A stretch of DNA of 9,009 nt, from positions 1 through 9,009 of the forward strand of contig JAGCIP010000173.1 of assembly GCA_017648525.1 (NCBI GenBank), read 5' to 3'. Every line of letters starts with the position of its first letter. Positions within the stretch are counted from its first letter, which is position 1. The position numbers were made by a program, and so were the translations under genes. This stretch comes from Clostridia bacterium (GTDB lineage: Bacteria; Bacillota; Clostridia; Christensenellales; Borkfalkiaceae). The notes under the pieces are model-generated. The model ran no database searches, was not told the DNA's origin, and saw only the letters and a program-made list of their open reading frames with translations. Positions 5,544-9,009 of the stretch are shown here, in pieces.

Positions 5544-6905
5544 TTATTTTACAATTTCCGGTAAAGATGCTGCAGCAATACTTTGTCCAACACGTTTATT
5601 CTTTTCGTCAGGCATAGTAAGGTTTATATCCGCATATTCGGGGAATTCAGCCTTTAATACTTCCATTGCCTTATTTACGATAATACTACCGCCTTCACCA
5701 CTAGTAACTCTACCAAGTAATAGTAAGTGCTTAATTTTATAGAATTCAGCATAATACGGAATAGCATAGCCCAAATACACACCGATATCTTCGTAAATTT
5801 GTTTCGCTAAATCGCTACCTTCAGCCATAAGTTTTTGTATCATCTTAAGTCTTTCAGCAGGTGAACTATCTTCTGGGAACTTATAACCGCCACTTTCAGC
5901 AAGTTTAATAACGCTATCTTGAGAGAAGTATTTAACGCCACAACCGTAGTCGCCACTCCACTCGTCAACCATAGCATCATCGTTAAAGTCAACTGGAACG
6001 AAAGCAACTTCTGAAAGCCAACCGTTAAGAAGACCTTTATCGTTGATATAACCAACGGCTTCACTCGTACCCATAGCGATACCAAGAACGCAATTATCTT
6101 TTAAATCAATAGCACCTGCAAGAGCCGTAACGTCACCGTCGTTTGCTACTTCTAACGGAGCACCGATTTCCTTTGCAATATCTATGTACATGGTTTTTAC
6201 GTGCTTATCAAAATCGTCTTGAGGAACTTTTAAGAATAAAGACGCAACCATAATTTTGTTGTTAACGTAAACACCTGCACTTGAAACGCCGATAGCGTCA
6301 ACTCTAGGCATTTTAGACGCAGCGGTTTTCATTGCTTCCATAATACCGTCATAATGATAACGATAATCGGAATTAATTTTCGGGAACCATACCACTTCTT
6401 CGCTATAAACAACTTCGCCGTTTACAACTGCGCTAACCTTTCTATCACTACCGCCGGCATCAAAACCGATACGGCAACCATCTAAATGTCCACCAATTTT
6501 TACGCAAGAAGAATTCTCTACAGGAAAATCTTCACCAATAGCCAAAATTACTTCAAAAGGTTTTTCATAAACTCTTTGCATAAACTCAACGTCAAACGCA
6601 CGCTTTCCGGTAAGCGTGTAGTCTTGCTTAATTTTATTATACAAATATTCGTCGTCAAGATAAATCTTATAACCGCCAACAACCCAAAGAATAGACTTGA
6701 TAATTCTTTCTAAAAGTTTATAGTTTTGTTCTTGCTTGTCACTAGCCGTAAAAACGTCGATTTTATAAATAAAATTATATCCGTCGTTTCTCTCAACGCA
6801 AATCTTAAGCGGTTTACTTTCAGATTTTGCAACTTCCGCCTTGAAATCTTTAAGCACAACGCTTAACGGCATAAATCCTTTATCTAATACAGGTACAAAT
6901 TTCAT
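5544..6905 (-). CDS. Atypical ROK-family sugar kinase with N-terminal extension
   Basis: 453 residues against about 300-320 for a standard ROK kinase. The kinase half starts at about residue 146 with the phosphate-1 motif GFDAGGSDRK, has the catalytic segment VANDGDV (N255, D256), the phosphate-2 motif GIAMGTSEAVGY (275-286), and an adenosine-site LLLLGRVTSGEGG (about 364-376). It lacks the CxCGxxGCxE zinc motif of glucokinases; the equivalent stretch reads EWSGDYGCGVKYFSQD. The first 140 residues are unlike any domain I can name: mixed alpha/beta, with a hydrophobic SILWVVGGYKIYL stretch (71-83) that is too short to be a membrane anchor. It probably phosphorylates a sugar used by the SIS protein downstream; the sugar is not known. 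The start is fixed by AAAGGAG (6920-6914) eight bases upstream. The gene is divergent from the AraC regulator. Confidence 0.85.
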   Translation of the reverse strand: MKFVPVLDKGFMPLSVVLKDFKAEVAKSESKPLKICVERNDGYNFIYKIDVFTASDKQEQNYKLLERIIKSILWVVGGYKIYLDDEYLYNKIKQDYTLTGKRAFDVEFMQRVYEKPFEVILAIGEDFPVENSSCVKIGGHLDGCRIGFDAGGSDRKVSAVVNGEVVYSEEVVWFPKINSDYRYHYDGIMEAMKTAASKMPRVDAIGVSSAGVYVNNKIMVASLFLKVPQDDFDKHVKTMYIDIAKEIGAPLEVANDGDVTALAGAIDLKDNCVLGIAMGTSEAVGYINDKGLLNGWLSEVAFVPVDFNDDAMVDEWSGDYGCGVKYFSQDSVIKLAESGGYKFPEDSSPAERLKMIQKLMAEGSDLAKQIYEDIGVYLGYAIPYYAEFYKIKHLLLLGRVTSGEGGSIIVNKAMEVLKAEFPEYADINLTMPDEKNKRVGQSIAAASLPEIVK

Positions 6906-6927
6906 AATAAAAACTCCTTTTTCTTAT

Positions 6928-6952
6928 ATTATACAATAGTATTAGTATTATA
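6928..6952 (-). promoter_or_regulatory. Two TATAAT boxes without a -35: probable activator-dependent promoter of the ROK operon
   Basis: The minus strand carries two perfect TATAAT boxes, at 6952-6947 and 6933-6928. Neither has a recognisable TTGACA-like hexamer at 16-18 bp. The upstream box would give a leader of about 35 bases, the downstream one a leader starting at the ribosome binding site. Between them is a tandem AGTATT repeat (plus strand 6938-6949). A good -10 with no -35 next to a divergent AraC gene suggests activation by that protein; this is inference. Confidence 0.5.
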
Positions 6953-6981
6953 GATTTATAAAATATCCACAAGTATTTACA

Positions 6982-6997
6982 CAAAAGGACACTTTTG
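6982..6997. promoter_or_regulatory. Perfect 6-bp dyad overlapping the AraC-gene -35 (candidate operator)
   Basis: CAAAAG (6982-6987), spacer GACA, CTTTTG (6992-6997). The right arm overlaps the first three bases of the -35 box (6995-7000) of the AraC-family gene, and the dyad lies about 30 bp upstream of the nearest ROK-operon -10 box. That placement suits a site that represses its own regulator and activates the divergent operon. AraC-family sites are often direct repeats, which counts somewhat against it. Confidence 0.4.
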
Positions 6998-7024
6998 CTT
7001 GATTTATTTTAAAAAATGTATTAT
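6995..7024 (+). promoter_or_regulatory. Promoter of the AraC-family gene, predicted leaderless
   Basis: TTGCTT (6995-7000), an 18-bp spacer, and TATTAT (7019-7024). The start point would be near 7031, three bases before the ATG at 7034. There is no Shine-Dalgarno sequence before either that ATG or the one at 7016. The -10 lies downstream of the ATG at 7016, which argues against that start. Confidence 0.55.
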
Positions 7025-7033
7025 TATAAAAAT

Positions 7034-7936
7034 ATGAAAAAAAATACTAATGAATATATTAAGAATAATTTAACGCAAACAATAAAAGTTAACGGCATTT
7101 ATACCATACATTATTTTAAGTATGGCAAAAATTTTCGTTTCCCTGGCGAATCGCACGATTTTTGGGAAATGGTATTCATTGATAGCGGAAACGCAAAGAT
7201 AATTGAAGACGATAAGGTTTTCGACTTAAAACAAGGCGAAGCGGTTTTCCACCACCCCAATCGTAAACACAATATCTTTACTAACGACGATTTTGCTAAT
7301 TCTGCGATAATTAGTTTTGAGTGCAAAAACTCTTATCTGAAACTTTTATCCGATAAAATTTTTACTCTTGACGAGTACGAAAAAAGTCTTTTAAACAAGA
7401 TAATTCACGAGGGTAAAATTAACTACCAAGAAAAACTTAACGACCTTTATTTAACCCAAATGACTAAGCGCCCATCCGCACCGTTTGGCGGTGATCAAAT
7501 CATTAAAAACTCTATTGAATTACTGCTTATTTCTCTTATAAGAAAAGAGATTTCCCAAACTAAAATTGCACAAGAAGTTGACGTTAATTTGAGCTCAAAT
7601 CAAATAGTTGATAGCGTTAAAACTTTTTTAGAGCAAAAATTAGATAATGCCGAAACGGTTAGTCTTGACGACATCTCTTTTAAACTTGGTTTCAGCAAGA
7701 GTTATATCAAATCTCAATTCAAAAAGAAAATGGGCATTTCTGTAATACAATATTTTATCAACATTAAAATTGACAAGGCAAAAAAACTATTAAGCCAACA
7801 AAAATACACAGTGAGCGAAATTGCAGATATTCTTGGATTTAGTTCTGTATATTATTTTAGCCGACAATTTAAGTTGCAAACTGATATGTCCCCTACCGAA
7901 TACGTATACTCAATCAAAGCCGATAACGTTTTATAG
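7034..7936 (+). CDS. AraC-family transcriptional regulator (cupin sensor + double HTH)
   Basis: DNA-binding regulator of 300 residues. The N-terminal cupin-like ligand domain spans about 20-95 (FPGESHDFWEMVFIDSGNAK, then DLKQGEAVFHHPNRKH, typical of AraC sugar sensors). The C-terminal AraC domain (about 185-295) has two helix-turn-helix units, LDDISFKLGFSKSYIKSQFK (201-220) and SEIADILGFSSVYYFSRQFK (251-270), ending in MSPTEYV. An upstream in-frame ATG at 7016 would add six residues, but the best -10 box overlaps the codons that follow it, so I choose 7034. No ribosome binding site precedes either. It is divergent from the ROK-SIS-CBM9 unit across 128 bp and is probably its activator, responding to the pathway sugar or its phosphate. 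It ends in its own terminator. The ligand is unknown. Confidence 0.9.
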   Translation: MKKNTNEYIKNNLTQTIKVNGIYTIHYFKYGKNFRFPGESHDFWEMVFIDSGNAKIIEDDKVFDLKQGEAVFHHPNRKHNIFTNDDFANSAIISFECKNSYLKLLSDKIFTLDEYEKSLLNKIIHEGKINYQEKLNDLYLTQMTKRPSAPFGGDQIIKNSIELLLISLIRKEISQTKIAQEVDVNLSSNQIVDSVKTFLEQKLDNAETVSLDDISFKLGFSKSYIKSQFKKKMGISVIQYFINIKIDKAKKLLSQQKYTVSEIADILGFSSVYYFSRQFKLQTDMSPTEYVYSIKADNVL

Positions 7937-7938
7937 CA

Positions 7939-7971
7939 AAACACCCCGACACAAGTCAGGGTGTTTCTTTT
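7939..7971. terminator. Intrinsic terminator after the AraC-family gene, shared with the convergent glucokinase gene
   Basis: An imperfect 12-bp stem (7939-7950 with 7955-7966, one C/A mismatch at 7947/7958), loop ACAA, with the core AAACACCC/GGGTGTTT, followed by CTTTT and a second T run at 7976-7980. In the minus direction the stem is followed by TTTT, and it lies about 27 bp beyond the glucokinase stop, so it may act weakly for that gene too. Confidence 0.82.
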
Positions 7972-7992
7972 AGCCTTTTTATATTAAATTTT

Positions 7993-8937
7993 TTATTGTT
8001 TAAGTAGTGCTGCCGCTCCTATTATACCTGCGTCGTTACCTAAACTTGCGGTAATAATTTCCGTTCTCGGCGAACGCTTATATCCATAATCGAATTTTTC
8101 GCAATAGCCTTTTAATAAGTTAGTTAAATATTCGCCTTGAGCGCTAATTCCACCGCCGATTATAAATACTTCAGGCCGGAATATATTAAACATATTTAAT
8201 ATGCTTTCACCTAAGTATTCAATGTACTTATCACGCACCTTTATTGCAGATTTATCGCCAAGTTTAGAACACTCGAAAGCTGTTCTTCCATCAACGTTTT
8301 TTATATCATAATCAACGAATTTCCACATCATGCTATAACGGTTTTTCTTCATTTCTTCTTTAGTCTGCTTGATAAGCGCAGTTGCCGAAGTATAACACTC
8401 TACACACCCCTTTCTACCGCACGAACAATCTTCCCCGTCCATAATTAAAGTCATATGACCAAGTTCGCCTCCGCGAGAAAATCCGCCTTCAAACAATTTT
8501 CCGTTTATAATCATACCACCACCGACACCCGTGCCGATTGTAAACATAACACAAGTTTGACACCCCTTTGCAGAGCCGTAAATTACTTCACCAAGTGCTG
8601 CAACGTTTGCATCATTAGAAACCATTACAGGCACGCCAAAAGCCTTTTCTATCGGTGTGCGAACGTCAATAGTGTCCCAACCAAGGTTTGGCAAATAATC
8701 TATTATTCCTTCTTCGCTCTTTACTGCACCGGGACAACCTATACCAATTCCACACAACTGATTAGTTTCTATTTTATTATTGCTAAGCAAATACTTAATT
8801 GAATCAATAATATCAAGTATACCCTTATTTGCATCACGAACAGTCTTAACACGGAGTTGCTCAACAATTTTTCCGTTATCGTCTACAAGCCCTATTTTAA
8901 CACTCATTCCACCAATATCAACGCCTATAGTAAACAT
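7993..8937 (-). CDS. glcK: ROK-family glucokinase
   Basis: ATP-dependent hexokinase of the ROK family, phosphorylating glucose (possibly also related hexoses or amino sugars) in the cytoplasm; 314 residues, full length. Motifs: phosphate-1 VDIGGMSVK (6-14), GIGCPGAV (66-72 region), catalytic SNDANVAALGE with D109, phosphate-2 TIGTGVGGG (133-141), ELGH (158-161), and the complete zinc site CSCGRKGCVEC with C171, C173, C178 and E180 plus H161, then FIIGGGISAQGE. There is no N-terminal HTH, so it is an enzyme and not a NagC/XylR-type repressor. AGGAG (8948-8944) lies six bases before the ATG. It is separate from the first ROK gene by orientation and promoter, and converges on the AraC gene's terminator. 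N-acetylglucosamine or N-acetylmannosamine kinase activity is an alternative. Confidence 0.9.
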   Translation of the reverse strand: MFTIGVDIGGMSVKIGLVDDNGKIVEQLRVKTVRDANKGILDIIDSIKYLLSNNKIETNQLCGIGIGCPGAVKSEEGIIDYLPNLGWDTIDVRTPIEKAFGVPVMVSNDANVAALGEVIYGSAKGCQTCVMFTIGTGVGGGMIINGKLFEGGFSRGGELGHMTLIMDGEDCSCGRKGCVECYTSATALIKQTKEEMKKNRYSMMWKFVDYDIKNVDGRTAFECSKLGDKSAIKVRDKYIEYLGESILNMFNIFRPEVFIIGGGISAQGEYLTNLLKGYCEKFDYGYKRSPRTEIITASLGNDAGIIGAAALLKQ

Positions 8938-8978
8938 AATTAACTCCTAAAATATTTAACATATTTTCTTGTGTCTAC

Positions 8979-9003
8979 GTATAATAATATTATATCATTA
9001 TAC
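8979..9003. promoter_or_regulatory. 25-bp near-perfect dyad over candidate -10 boxes of the glucokinase gene
   Basis: Arms GTATAATAATAT (8979-8990) and ATATCATTATAC (8992-9003) pair at 11 of 12 positions around a central T. On the minus strand the dyad contains two TATAAT boxes (8994-8989 and 9002-8997), so it overlaps the probable glucokinase promoter, whose -35 lies at or beyond the window edge. This suits an autoregulatory or repressor operator, but the composition is nearly all A/T, so chance is a real alternative. Confidence 0.4.
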
Positions 9004-9009
9004 TAGTTG

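Noticed and set aside
7016..7033. ATG at 7016 as start of the AraC-family gene
   Set aside because: No ribosome binding site, and the best -10 box (7019-7024) lies downstream of it.
8455..8802. 115-codon open frame on the plus strand
   Set aside because: It lies wholly antisense to the glucokinase gene, whose motifs are complete; the translation has no recognisable domain and no ribosome binding site.

Overview
The window looks like a piece of an uncultured, AT-rich Gram-positive genome, probably a Clostridia-like Bacillota from a metagenome or single-cell assembly. This is inferred from the base composition, the AGGAG-type ribosome binding sites, the consensus TTGACA/TATAAT promoters, the PcrA-type helicase and the gene families. 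It is almost all coding. The only non-coding stretches are promoter gaps of about 60 to 130 bp and two short terminator gaps, and no gap exceeds 300 bp. I see no RNA gene, CRISPR array, insertion sequence or phage gene.

Layout. Bases 1-260 are a perfect inverted duplication (two 125-bp arms, 10-bp spacer) that cuts off a leftward pcrA helicase gene; it is most likely an assembly or amplification fold-back. The pcrA fragment follows a leftward M20 metallopeptidase gene in one unit. From the same divergent promoter region an SDR oxidoreductase gene and a pyridoxal/pyridoxamine kinase gene run rightward and end at a hairpin terminator. Converging on that terminator is a leftward three-gene unit: an atypical ROK-family kinase with an unusual N-terminal domain, a SIS-domain sugar-phosphate isomerase/deaminase-like protein, and a small cytoplasmic CBM9-like carbohydrate-binding domain protein. 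An AraC-family regulator is divergent from that unit. A classical ROK glucokinase gene, leftward, closes the window.

Function. The ROK kinase, SIS protein, CBM9-like protein and AraC regulator form a compact sugar, probably amino-sugar, utilisation locus. I infer that the kinase phosphorylates an imported sugar, the SIS protein isomerises or deaminates the phosphate, and the AraC protein senses a ligand and activates the operon, whose promoter has good -10 boxes but no recognisable -35. The CBM9-like protein has no signal peptide, so it should meet its ligand inside the cell; its role is unknown, and it is the least explained part of the locus.

A second theme is translation. Five genes have clear AGGAG- or AGGGG-type ribosome binding sites. 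The SDR and AraC genes have none; instead each has a promoter -10 box ending 6 to 9 bp before an ATG followed by a run of A, which predicts leaderless transcripts. Small perfect dyads next to these promoters are candidate operators.
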